Part shown: one piece after another, positions 17,188 to 29,422 of the stretch
Numbering within the stretch: position 1 is the first letter of the stretch
Layout: each line of letters opens with the position of its first letter
Origin: Flavobacteria bacterium BAL38
Lineage (GTDB): Bacteria; Bacteroidota; Bacteroidia; Flavobacteriales; Flavobacteriaceae
Assembly: GCA_000169355.1 (NCBI GenBank)
Contig: AAXX01000001.1
Span: forward strand, 682,001 to 746,000
Length of the DNA: 64,000 nucleotides
Direction of reading: 5' to 3'
Notes under the pieces: generated by a model
The model's database searches: none
What the model was told of the DNA's origin: nothing
What the model saw: the letters and a program-made list of their open reading frames with translations, nothing else
Made by a program: the position numbers and the translations under genes

Positions 17188-17232
17188 TGTTTAAAAAATA
17201 AATACTGAATAATTTTACAAAAAATTAAACAT

Positions 17233-18642
17233 ATGAAAATAGAACAAATTTATACAGGATGTATAGCTCATGCAGCATACTACATTGAAAATAATGGCGA
17301 AGCTGCAATTTTTGATCCTTTAAGAGAAGTTCAACCTTATATAGAGAGAGCTCAAAAAGATAATGCTAAAATTAAATATATATTTGAAACACATTTTCAT
17401 GCAGATTTTGTGTCTGGTCATATAGACTTAGCAAAAAAAACAGGAGCTGAAATTATTTTTGGACCAACTGCTAAATGTGGTTATCAATGTACAGCAGCAG
17501 AAGACAATCAAGAATATAAAGTTGGTAATTACACTATTAAAGTGATTCACACACCCGGACACACTCTAGAAAGTACTTGTTATTTAATTTCAGATGAAAA
17601 TGGAAAAGCACACGGAATAATCACAGGAGATACTTTGTTTATTGGAGATGTTGGTCGTCCAGATTTAGCGCAAGCATTAGTTGAAGATTTAACTCAAGAT
17701 AAATTAGCGGGCTATTTATATGATTCGTTAAGAAATAAAATCATGCCTTTGAGTGATGATTTAATTGTATACCCAAACCACGGAGCAGGAAGTGCTTGTG
17801 GTAAAAACATGAGTAAAGAAACAACGGATACTTTAGGAAATCAAAAAAAGACAAATTACGCTCTTAGACCCGATATGACTAAAGAAGAATTTAAAGCGGA
17901 ATTATTAGACGGATTAACTCCTCCTCCTGCTTATTTTCCTCAAAATGTAATGATGAATATCAATGGCTATGAAAGTCTTGATACCATAATGAAAAAAGCA
18001 GATACTGGCTTAACGCCGAAAGAATTTGAAACTATTGCAAATCAAACCGAGGCAATTATTTTAGATGTTAGAAATGAATCAGAATTTGTAAAAGAACATA
18101 TCCCAAGTTCAATTTTCATAGGACTTCATGGTCAATTTGCTCCTTGGGTTGGTGCTCTAATAAGAGATACAAAACAGCCTATTTTACTAGTAACTCCAGA
18201 TGGAATGGAAGTAGAAACAATCACAAGATTATCTCGTGTTGGATTTGACAATACACTTGGATATTTAAAAGGTGGTGTAACCGCATGGAAATCTGCAGGT
18301 TTTGAAACAGATTCAATTGAATCAATTACTCCAGAAATATTTGCTTCAAAATTTGAAAATGCTACAATTGTAGATGCAAGAAAACCTAGCGAATACAAAG
18401 CAGAACATGTAGAAAATGCTATTAATATTCCTCTAGATTATGTAAATGAACAACTTGCAGAAGTGCCAAAAGAAGAGAAATTCTTCTTACACTGCGCTGG
18501 AGGATATCGTTCTGTAATCATGGCATCCATTTTAAAAGCTAGAGGTTATCACAACATGATTAATGTAGAAAAGGGAATTGCTGGTATAAGAAATACAAAT
18601 GTACCTTTAACAGCTTTTGTTTGTCCAAGTACGTTGAAATAA
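17233..18642 (+). CDS. Persulfide dioxygenase-sulfurtransferase fusion (CstB/Blh-like)
   Basis: 469-residue three-domain enzyme. Residues 1-250 form an ETHE1-type metallo-beta-lactamase domain (THFHADFVSGH with H54, H56, D58; IHTPGH; GDTLFIGDVGR) that oxidises persulfides with a mononuclear iron. Residues about 260-355 form a rhodanese-like domain lacking the active cysteine (LLVTPDG). Residues about 365-465 form an active rhodanese with C421 in CAGGYRS. This matches Staphylococcus CstB, which turns low-molecular-weight persulfide into thiosulfate. With SQR next door, it completes a sulfide-to-thiosulfate pathway. Confidence 0.92.
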   Translation: MKIEQIYTGCIAHAAYYIENNGEAAIFDPLREVQPYIERAQKDNAKIKYIFETHFHADFVSGHIDLAKKTGAEIIFGPTAKCGYQCTAAEDNQEYKVGNYTIKVIHTPGHTLESTCYLISDENGKAHGIITGDTLFIGDVGRPDLAQALVEDLTQDKLAGYLYDSLRNKIMPLSDDLIVYPNHGAGSACGKNMSKETTDTLGNQKKTNYALRPDMTKEEFKAELLDGLTPPPAYFPQNVMMNINGYESLDTIMKKADTGLTPKEFETIANQTEAIILDVRNESEFVKEHIPSSIFIGLHGQFAPWVGALIRDTKQPILLVTPDGMEVETITRLSRVGFDNTLGYLKGGVTAWKSAGFETDSIESITPEIFASKFENATIVDARKPSEYKAEHVENAINIPLDYVNEQLAEVPKEEKFFLHCAGGYRSVIMASILKARGYHNMINVEKGIAGIRNTNVPLTAFVCPSTLK

Positions 18643-18661
18643 AACATTAAGATAAAACATG

Positions 18662-18692
18662 AAATCCGACTTCACAAGAGTCGGATTTTTTA
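18662..18692 (+). terminator. Terminator of the sulfide locus
   Basis: AAATCCGACT / AGTCGGATTT stem with a 7-base loop, then TTTTAT. Confidence 0.85.
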
Positions 18693-18731
18693 TGCGTTAC
18701 TCCGCCTAAGCGAGTCGGGCTATCCACACTC

Positions 18732-18769
18732 GCTTTACTTAAAATTCTTAGGTATTTTAAGTAAGAGCT
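18732..18769. repeat. Imperfect inverted repeat
   Basis: TTACTTAAAAT (18735-18745) pairs exactly with ATTTTAAGTAA (18754-18764), and the stem extends with GCT/AGC outside a one-base bulge. It is not a typical terminator and is of unknown role. The spacer 18693-18855 around it has no gene. Confidence 0.55.
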
Positions 18770-18855
18770 CAAACAAATGCTGCTATCCCTAACGCAGACT
18801 TGGATTTCAATTGAAATTTATTAAATTTGTTTAAGTATCTTTAATAAGTACAAAT

Positions 18856-19314
18856 ATGGATGATAAAATTAAAAATATTATACAAGCTTTGGAATTAAAT
18901 ACTAGTATAGATTATTCTAAAGATTGTATTTATATTCTTAATAATAATGAAATAATGCTTGATGATGAAATCATTTTAGAAAAAAAAGATGCAGAACCAT
19001 TTTACATAGAAAGATTTAAAATGCAGTCATTTTTATTTGATGAAAAATTAAAAATTATAAAAAAAGAATTTATTGACTATTTTGAAAAACTGAATCAACA
19101 AGACAAAATTATTATAATTGAATTAACAGATAAAGAGCATAATTATCAAATTATAAAAAGTGATGAAAAAGATATTATATTTTATATTCTGAAAGGATTT
19201 AACAATCTCAAGAAAAAAAAGGAATATATCGATACAATTAACAAGTATTATAACATACATTCTATTGGGATTTCCTACTATATTAAAGGTGATTTAATAA
19301 AATATTACAAGTAA
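18856..19314 (+). CDS. Hypothetical protein
   Basis: 152 residues, charged and very AT-rich, with no family recognised. Predicted mixed alpha/beta, with EFIDYFEKLNQQDKIIIIELTDKEHNYQII in the middle and a Lys-rich helix ahead of a Tyr-rich C-terminus. No signal peptide. A -7-like TATCTTTA (18836-18843) with TTG 22 bases upstream precedes it, and a terminator follows at 19391, so it is monocistronic. It looks like an accessory gene between the sulfide locus and the rRNA operon. Confidence 0.6.
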   Translation: MDDKIKNIIQALELNTSIDYSKDCIYILNNNEIMLDDEIILEKKDAEPFYIERFKMQSFLFDEKLKIIKKEFIDYFEKLNQQDKIIIIELTDKEHNYQIIKSDEKDIIFYILKGFNNLKKKKEYIDTINKYYNIHSIGISYYIKGDLIKYYK

Positions 19315-19325
19315 AAATACTTTCT

Positions 19326-19369
19326 CGAGCGTCCCGCTCGTGTTAACAAATTCACGAGCGGGACGCTCG
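19326..19369. repeat. GC-rich perfect inverted repeat
   Basis: Arms of 17 bases (19326-19342 and 19353-19369, CGAGCGTCCCGCTCGTG and its complement) around a 10-base loop. The GC content is far above the surroundings, and each arm is itself partly palindromic. It lies just after the 152-aa gene and looks like a REP-type element rather than a simple terminator, since no T tract follows. Confidence 0.75.
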
Positions 19370-19390
19370 CGTTAGCTTTCCAGCAGTCTA

Positions 19391-19430
19391 AACAATAAAA
19401 CCACCCTATTGAGGTGGTTATTGTTTTTAG
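19391..19430 (+). terminator. Terminator for the 152-aa gene
   Basis: AACAATAAAACCACC / GGTGGTTATTGTT stem followed by TTTTAG; it also faces the rRNA operon end. Confidence 0.75.
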
Positions 19431-19452
19431 TCCCATCGAGACGATATATTTA

Positions 19453-19489
19453 AAACAAAAAAGCCTGTCTAAATTAGACAGGCTTTTCA
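19453..19489 (-). terminator. rRNA operon terminator
   Basis: AAAAGCCTGTCTAA / TTAGACAGGCTTTT stem (19459-19487). On the minus strand a run of T follows, 8 bases after the 5S gene. Confidence 0.9.
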
Positions 19490-19496
19490 AAAGAAA

Positions 19497-19606
<110 letters not shown>

Positions 19607-19743
19607 GTTATGTTGCTTTGGACAACATTTGCAATTCGTAATTCATAATTTTAAATTCGTAATTGCAATAATATCTTAACATACTGAGATAAATAAATTT
19701 AAAGAAAGTTTCTCTGCGTCCGCCGAGGCGGACGCAGATTTAT

Positions 19744-22623
<2,880 letters not shown>

Positions 22624-22816
22624 GCCGCCTAATTCTATAAATAAAACTAGGACTTTCTTTATAAATACGTGATAAATCACGCATCTACTGTACTTTCTAC
22701 TTTTTAAATATTTTTATCTCAATATGTCAATGAACTTTTATCTAGTGATAAGTGATAAGTAATTAGTGATAAGCTTTAGCTATTCACTTTTTACTCTTTA
22801 CTATACACTCGAATAG

Positions 22817-22890
22817 TGGAGAATATCGGAGTCGAACCGATGACCTCCTGCGTGCAAGGCAGGCGCTCTAGCCAGCTGAGCTAATCCCCC
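22817..22890 (-). tRNA. tRNA-Ala (TGC anticodon)
   Basis: 74-base cloverleaf. Acceptor GGGGGAT with ATTCTCC, D arm TAGCTCAGCTGG, anticodon loop CTTGCAC with TGC, T arm GGTTCGA. CCA is not encoded. Lies in the 16S-23S spacer. Confidence 0.96.
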
Positions 22891-22978
22891 GTTTTTTAGT
22901 GTTCAGTTAACAGTTATCAGTTAACAGTACTTCAAACGGTTACTCAACCTCTAAAATTTCCTTATAAGTAAAACATTG

Positions 22979-23052
22979 TAGTCCCGCCCAGACTCGAACT
23001 GGGGACCCCTACATTATCAGTGTAGTACTCTAACCAGCTGAGCTACGAGACT
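22979..23052 (-). tRNA. tRNA-Ile (GAT anticodon)
   Basis: 74-base cloverleaf. Acceptor AGTCTCG with CGGGACT, D arm TAGCTCAGCTGG, anticodon loop CTGATAA with GAT, T arm AGTTCGAGT. The 16S-Ile-Ala-23S order is the common arrangement. Confidence 0.96.
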
Positions 23053-23136
23053 CTGTTTTTACTTATTTGTATTATTTGAATTAACAGCGAGAGTAATATT
23101 GATCTATACCTAAGATAGCTTCTCGTTTCTTCTCTA

Positions 23137-24653
<1,517 letters not shown>

Positions 24654-24836
24654 ATTGTTTGTTAGATAAATCTAACTTATGTTTCGATTCAAGTCGCTAG
24701 TCTTTTTCAATGTATTCGAAAAATCTTACTCTCTCTTATTTTCAAACTTGTATTGCTACAAATTTGTGCTGTCAATTCAATATGTCTATGAACGTGTCAT
24801 TCTTTTTTTGTTCGCCTCTCATTCGATTAGCGGGTG

Positions 24837-24866
24837 CAAAATTACAACTCTTTTTTAATCTGGCAA
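24837..24866 (-). promoter_or_regulatory. rRNA operon promoter P1 (proximal)
   Basis: Minus strand: TTG (24864-24866), 19 bases, TAATTTTG (24837-24844), then CACCCGC. An exact consensus, about 185 bases before 16S. Confidence 0.8.
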
Positions 24867-24960
24867 GCTTTTTTGAAAAAATTTTTTGATTATTTTTTCA
24901 TAACCACTTTGCCAATATTTTCAAGAACTTATACTTCCCAATTCTCTCGTTTCGGGTCGG

Positions 24961-24993
24961 CGAAGATACTACCTTTACTTTCTATTATCCAAA
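24961..24993 (-). promoter_or_regulatory. rRNA operon candidate promoter P2 (variant)
   Basis: Minus strand: TTTG (24990-24993), 21 bases, TATCTTCG (24961-24968), then CCGACCCG. One mismatch in the -7 box, but the downstream GC-rich start region resembles P1 and P3. Confidence 0.45.
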
Positions 24994-25073
24994 TCTTTTT
25001 TTAACTTTTTTTAAAGTTTTTTTGATTTGTTTAATCCTAAGTTTGTGTATGAACTTCTTCCTTAATGCGGGTG

Positions 25074-25103
25074 CAAAATTAGGAATCTTTTTTATTCTCA
25101 CAA
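25074..25103 (-). promoter_or_regulatory. rRNA operon promoter P3 (distal)
   Basis: Minus strand: TTG (25101-25103), 19 bases, TAATTTTG (25074-25081), then CACCCGC. The spacing and the sequence from the -7 box into the start region are the same as at P1, 237 bases upstream. Confidence 0.78.
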
Positions 25104-25629
25104 GCCTTTTTAATTCTTTTTTTTTTCTTTTTTTTGACGCTTTTCTTAACTCTCTGATAACAAGGATTTAATATAGAAAGTTTTTTTGAGCTTTAACCAC
25201 TAAGTGTGCAAATAAAGCGTAATGGTCGCAATGGAGGTGTTGGAAGGTTTTGTTTATACTATATATAGGGGTGGTTTCGGGTTTCGGGTTGTGTGAAGTT
25301 GTACACAGAGACTCACCGAGTTTTTTCTTGATATGGATTGTGTTGAATGAGATACACAGAGGCGTTGCACTTATTGGAGTTGCAGGTTATGGGCTTAACT
25401 GCGGAATTAAAGAACAAAGGCTAGGGCAAGGGCAAGAACAAGTTTTACTAACGTTACGAGTCGTGGCGATAGTCATCTGGAATACCTAACGTCTTTAATA
25501 GCCCCGATGGAAGTGGAAATCTTTTTTTTCCTTGCTTCGACTTCGCTCAACTTGACAAGGTAAAAAAAATTGTAACGGACAGCGGGACTGAGAGTTTTAT
25601 GAAATGTAGAACGGCTGCTTCAAAAAAAA
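25104..25629. other. Non-coding region upstream of the rRNA promoters, rich in repeats
   Basis: No convincing gene. It holds a diverged copy (25303-25381) of the 78-bp sequence at 11813-11890, then a nested repeat structure at 25499-25590. The open frame at 25250-25489 runs through these repeats and lacks protein-like composition. Confidence 0.6.
25499..25590. repeat. Composite inverted-repeat element with a nested CTTCGAC repeat
   Basis: TAGCCCCGATGGAAGTGGAA (25499-25518) is followed by TTTTTTTTCCTTG, a CTTCGAC-type unit (25535-25557), CAAGGTAAAAAAAA, and GTAACGGACAGCGGGAC. The T-run/CCTTG and CAAGG/A-run arms are complementary, so the CTTCGAC unit sits at the tip of a hairpin. It resembles an intergenic element I recall from other Flavobacteriia. 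Confidence 0.55.
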
Positions 25630-26862
25630 TTAATCGAAACGTATTGCTTTTACAGGTGAAATTTTGGTGATAATGTAAGATGGGATTAATAAAACCAACA
25701 AACAAACGATTACGGTTCCTATATTTAATAATATGATGTGAAACAAATTGATACTTACCGGCGCTTCATTTACGTAGTAGTTTTCAGGATTTAATTGGAT
25801 TATGCCGAAGAACTTTTGAATTAACAATAACGAAATAGCTATTAGATTTCCCCAAAATAATCCGCGTGCAATTAAATAAAATGCATTGTAAAGAAATATT
25901 TTTCGAACATTCCAATTATTAGCACCCATGGCTTTTAGAATTCCAATCATTTGAGTACGTTCTAAAATGAGGACTAGTAATGCGACTACCATATTAATAG
26001 TAGCTACGACAATCATTACGATTAGAATAACTAAAATGTTGAAATCGAACAATTTAAGCCATTCGAATATACTATAATATTTTTCTTCGATTGTTACACT
26101 ATTATAAGTAGGCGGAATTTCTTTATAGACTTCCTCTCCTTTTTCTTTGATTTTTGAGAAATCGTCTACGAAGACTTCAAATGCACCGACTTCACTTGGC
26201 TGCCATTTATTAATGAGTTGAACGTGACGAATATCTCCAATAATATAAGCAGCATCGAATTCTTGAAAACCAGAATTGAAAATTCCCGTGATTAGGAAGT
26301 TTCTTTTATTTGGCAGTTTTCCGTTTTCTTTCATGAAAAAAGTTAGAAACTTATCCCCTACTTTTAATTGTAGACGCTTTGCTAAGTATTCCGAAATCAA
26401 AACTTCGGTATTAAGTTCGGATTTTAGATTTGGAATTTTACCATCGACCAAATATTCTTCTAAATTGGTGAAATTATAATCTTTCCCTACACCTTTATAT
26501 ATGATTCCTTCGAAAGCCTTTTCTGTACGAATGATTCCGGCTTTGCTTGCCACGGCTTGTACATGACTGATTCCTTCTACATTTTTAAAATTGGGATAAA
26601 AACTTTGATTGATAGAAATCGGTTCGGTAGTAACTTGCGATTGATTGTCATCGAAATTAGAAATAATAATGTGTCCGTTGAAAGCAGAAACTTTCTCGCG
26701 AATTTTATCTTGAAGCCCAACACCTGTAGCCACCGCCATAATCATCATAATAATTCCGATAGCAATTGCCGTAATCGCAATTTTTATAATTGGCGAAGAA
26801 ATACTACTTTTATAACTTTTAGCAGCAATTAGTCTTTTGGCTATGAAATATTCTAAATTCAA
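25630..26862 (-). CDS. ABC transporter permease, LolE/MacB-like (FtsX-type)
   Basis: Inner-membrane permease of the lipoprotein-release (LolCE) type, 410 aa from the chosen start. An N-terminal helix (about 28-50, IIKIAITAIAIGIIMMIMAVATGVG) is followed by a large periplasmic MacB_PCD domain (about 50-260) and three C-terminal helices with the FtsX signature (ILERTQMIGILKAMGANNWNVRKIF). The frame is open to an ATG at 26895, but a perfect -7 box TATATTTG (26885-26892) overlaps that ATG. I therefore use the TTG at 26862, giving (M)NLEYFIAKRL. Its likely role is moving lipoproteins to the outer membrane; the ATPase is not in this window. Confidence 0.88.
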   Translation of the reverse strand: MNLEYFIAKRLIAAKSYKSSISSPIIKIAITAIAIGIIMMIMAVATGVGLQDKIREKVSAFNGHIIISNFDDNQSQVTTEPISINQSFYPNFKNVEGISHVQAVASKAGIIRTEKAFEGIIYKGVGKDYNFTNLEEYLVDGKIPNLKSELNTEVLISEYLAKRLQLKVGDKFLTFFMKENGKLPNKRNFLITGIFNSGFQEFDAAYIIGDIRHVQLINKWQPSEVGAFEVFVDDFSKIKEKGEEVYKEIPPTYNSVTIEEKYYSIFEWLKLFDFNILVILIVMIVVATINMVVALLVLILERTQMIGILKAMGANNWNVRKIFLYNAFYLIARGLFWGNLIAISLLLIQKFFGIIQLNPENYYVNEAPVSINLFHIILLNIGTVIVCLLVLLIPSYIITKISPVKAIRFD

Positions 26863-26884
26863 GGTTTTAAAATTATAATTAAGG

Positions 26885-26892
26885 CAAATATA
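26885..26892 (-). promoter_or_regulatory. -7 box of the LolE-like permease gene
   Basis: TATATTTG on the minus strand, overlapping the first possible ATG; it decides the downstream TTG start. No clear -33 element. Confidence 0.5.
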
Positions 26893-26943
26893 CATAAAGT
26901 TTTTGCCACAGATTACACCAATTTACACAGATTAAAAATAGTT

Positions 26944-28194
26944 ATGAAATACAATATATATCGATTTACAACATTAATTGGCTTACTAATACTTTCTGTT
27001 TCGTGTGGAAGTAGTAAAAAAGCTATTCCGCAAATAAAACCGAGCACTGATAATGTTACTTTGACTTCTACTTCGACAGATGTTACTTTTAAAACAGGAG
27101 CAGAAAATTTTGAAAGTTATTTACCTTTACTGAAAGACAAACGTGTTGGAATAGTTACAAATCAAACGGGAATTCTTTCGAAAGAGAAGCATTTGGTTGA
27201 TTTTTTAATCGAACAAAACATTAATCTTAAGAAAATTTATGCTCCTGAACACGGTTTTAGAGGAACAGCTGATGCTGGCGAATTAATCGTTGACGGAAAA
27301 GACACCAAAACGAATTTACCGATTATTTCCCTTTACGGAAACAACAAAAAGCCAAAACCCGAGCAATTAGAAGGAATTGATATCTTGATTTTTGATTTGC
27401 AAGATGTGGGCGCGCGATTTTACACGTATATATCTTCGTTGCATTATGTGATGGAAGCTTGTGCCGAAAATAACATTACGCTTTTGGTTTTAGACCGACC
27501 AAATCCGAATGGAACTATTATTGATGGTCCGATTTTAGAAAAGGAACACAAGAGTTTTGTTGGAATGCATGAAATTCCGGTTTTGCATGGGATGACGATT
27601 GGTGAATATGCCAAAATGATTAATGGCGAAAAATGGCTGAACCCTTCGAAAAGCTCAGGACAAGCACTTCAATGTGATTTGAAAGTAGCACCTTGTTTGA
27701 ACTATTCACATGATATGAAATATAGTTTACCTGTGAAACCTTCTCCAAACTTACCCAACGATCAATCGATTAATTTATATGCAAGTTTGTGCTTTTTTGA
27801 AGGTACGAATGTAAGTTTAGGTCGAGGTACTCAAAATCAATTCCAAATTTATGGTTCGCCATTTTTACCTAGAAGTGAATTTGATTTTAGTTTTACTCCG
27901 CAACCAAATTTTGGAGCAAAAGACCCGGTTCATAATGGAAAATTATGTTTTGGTGAAGACTTAACCGAAATTAGAAAAGTGCATCGATTAGAATTAAAAT
28001 GGTTATTGAAAGCATACGAAAACACAACAGACAAAACCGTTTTCTTCAATGACTTCTTTACCAAATTAGCCGGAACCAAAAAACTCCGTGAACAAATTGA
28101 AGCCGGCATGACCGAAAAAGAAATTAGAAAAACTTGGCAAGAAGGTTTGGAGCAGTTTAAGGAAGTGAGAAAGAAGTATTTGATTTATGAATAG
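26944..28194 (+). CDS. namZ: Exo-beta-N-acetylmuramidase NamZ-like lipoprotein (DUF1343, GH171)
   Basis: 416-residue exported lipoprotein: signal peptide with lipobox LSVSCG (C21), then the DUF1343/GH171 domain. Characteristic motifs are VGIVTNQTG, IYAPEHGFRG, FDLQDVGARFYTYI, LDRPNPNG and GMTIGEYAKMINGEKWL. NamZ removes MurNAc from the non-reducing end of peptidoglycan fragments, so the role is wall recycling. Residues about 234-243 (NPSKSSGQAL) interrupt the usual W-L...CDL segment and are encoded by a CTTCGA-type dispersed repeat at 27642-27665, kept in frame. Confidence 0.92.
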   Translation: MKYNIYRFTTLIGLLILSVSCGSSKKAIPQIKPSTDNVTLTSTSTDVTFKTGAENFESYLPLLKDKRVGIVTNQTGILSKEKHLVDFLIEQNINLKKIYAPEHGFRGTADAGELIVDGKDTKTNLPIISLYGNNKKPKPEQLEGIDILIFDLQDVGARFYTYISSLHYVMEACAENNITLLVLDRPNPNGTIIDGPILEKEHKSFVGMHEIPVLHGMTIGEYAKMINGEKWLNPSKSSGQALQCDLKVAPCLNYSHDMKYSLPVKPSPNLPNDQSINLYASLCFFEGTNVSLGRGTQNQFQIYGSPFLPRSEFDFSFTPQPNFGAKDPVHNGKLCFGEDLTEIRKVHRLELKWLLKAYENTTDKTVFFNDFFTKLAGTKKLREQIEAGMTEKEIRKTWQEGLEQFKEVRKKYLIYE

Positions 28195-28211
28195 AAGAAA
28201 ATAGAGAAAAG

Positions 28212-28784
28212 ATGAAAGAGAAAAGACTACTAATTTTATTTCTATTAATATTTTCAGGTTGTTCAAAAGAAAACAGAACGATTTCTTTTGATGATTGGAA
28301 TAATCAAATAGTTAGCCAATTGAATAAAACTGATTCTTCAATCTATAAACAAGAAGAATTAAAGAACAACATTGATTTTCTTTTAGAATTTAGAAAAGAT
28401 ATCACTAAAGAAATTGACAAATTAAAATCTAAAGAAGAATTTTCAAGTTTTGTCGTTTACGAAAATTATAACTGTGAGTTTAATCCAAAAGACACTGTTC
28501 AAATTGATATACCATTTACCAAAAACAAATTTTATTATAACATATTTATTATTTCCGATAAAGAAAATTATTCATATGAATTGAGAGGATTTTCAGAAAA
28601 TAAAAATCTAAAATTCAACAAACAAAGTATCGAAAATAAAGATGAATACTTAGAACATTTAAATCCAGAAAATATTGGAATTAAAAAGACAAATTATCTT
28701 TTGAATGATTTTTCCGTTACTTCAAAAATTACTTGTGTTAAAAACGATTTAAACATTGAAGTTATCTCAACAAGATTAAACTAA
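28212..28784 (+). CDS. Hypothetical lipoprotein
   Basis: 190 residues with a clear lipoprotein signal, MKEKRLLILFLLIFSGCSK (lipobox cysteine C17). The mature part is charged, with helices to about residue 75 and beta-rich sequence after (FVVYENYNCEFNPKDTVQIDIPF). No family recognised. It starts 17 bases after namZ on the same strand, so it is probably co-transcribed and located in the cell envelope; a functional link is only inferred. Confidence 0.7.
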   Translation: MKEKRLLILFLLIFSGCSKENRTISFDDWNNQIVSQLNKTDSSIYKQEELKNNIDFLLEFRKDITKEIDKLKSKEEFSSFVVYENYNCEFNPKDTVQIDIPFTKNKFYYNIFIISDKENYSYELRGFSENKNLKFNKQSIENKDEYLEHLNPENIGIKKTNYLLNDFSVTSKITCVKNDLNIEVISTRLN

Positions 28785-28854
28785 ACTATTGAGATTCCTA
28801 ACGGAATGACAAGATTACGAAAACTGAACACTTTCAACTGAAAACCGAACACTC

Positions 28855-29352
28855 TTAAAGAGGCAACTTCTCCTTCATTTTTTCAACAATATTAAACGCC
28901 GCTGGACAAATTGCTACATTTAATAACGTTAAATCGGTGATTTGATTGAATTTCTTTCTATCAGTATGAGGGAATTCCCGGCATGCTTTAGGGCGGACAT
29001 CATAGATAAAACATTTGTTATCGCTATCTAAAAATGTACACGGAACACTTTTTAACACATAATCTTGGTCTTCATCTATGCGAAGATATTGGTCTATAAA
29101 TTGCTGTGGCTTTTGACGGAAACTCTTTGAAATTCGTTCAATATCGGCCGAAGTAAACAATGGTCCAGTTGTTTTGCAACAATTGGCACACTCCAAACAA
29201 TCCGTTTTTTTGAATTCGGCATCGTGTAAATCTTGCATTACATAATCCAAATTTTTAGGTGTTTTCTTTTTTAGCTTTTCAAAATACTTTTTGGTTTCGT
29301 TATGCGTATCTTTGGCAAGTTTTCCGAGTTCGTTTAAATTTGGCTTTAGCAT
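28855..29352 (-). CDS. YkgJ-family cysteine-cluster protein
   Basis: Small cytosolic protein of the YkgJ / UPF0153 zinc- or iron-chelating family, 165 aa with the chosen start. Cysteine pattern: C-x2-C-x2-CC (CLECANCC), then PCTFLDSDNKCFIYDVRPKACREFP, and a late C in VAICPAAF. Function is unknown; a metal or Fe-S site is likely. The frame reaches a TTG at 29373, but that codon lies in a perfect -7 box TAACTTTG (29371-29378), so translation more likely starts at the ATG at 29352 (MLKPNLNEL). Confidence 0.85.
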   Translation of the reverse strand: MLKPNLNELGKLAKDTHNETKKYFEKLKKKTPKNLDYVMQDLHDAEFKKTDCLECANCCKTTGPLFTSADIERISKSFRQKPQQFIDQYLRIDEDQDYVLKSVPCTFLDSDNKCFIYDVRPKACREFPHTDRKKFNQITDLTLLNVAICPAAFNIVEKMKEKLPL

Positions 29353-29370
29353 TTTATGAATTTTCTTCTG

Positions 29371-29378
29371 CAAAGTTA
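29371..29378 (-). promoter_or_regulatory. -7 box of the YkgJ-family gene
   Basis: TAACTTTG on the minus strand, 18 bases before the ATG; it rules out the upstream TTG start. Confidence 0.6.
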
Positions 29379-29422
29379 AACAACTTTTAAACTCCTAAAC
29401 CTTTAAACTTTTAAACTTTTTT

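Noticed and set aside
25250-25489. 79-codon open frame upstream of the rRNA promoters
   Set aside because: It runs through a dispersed repeat, has no promoter and no protein-like composition.
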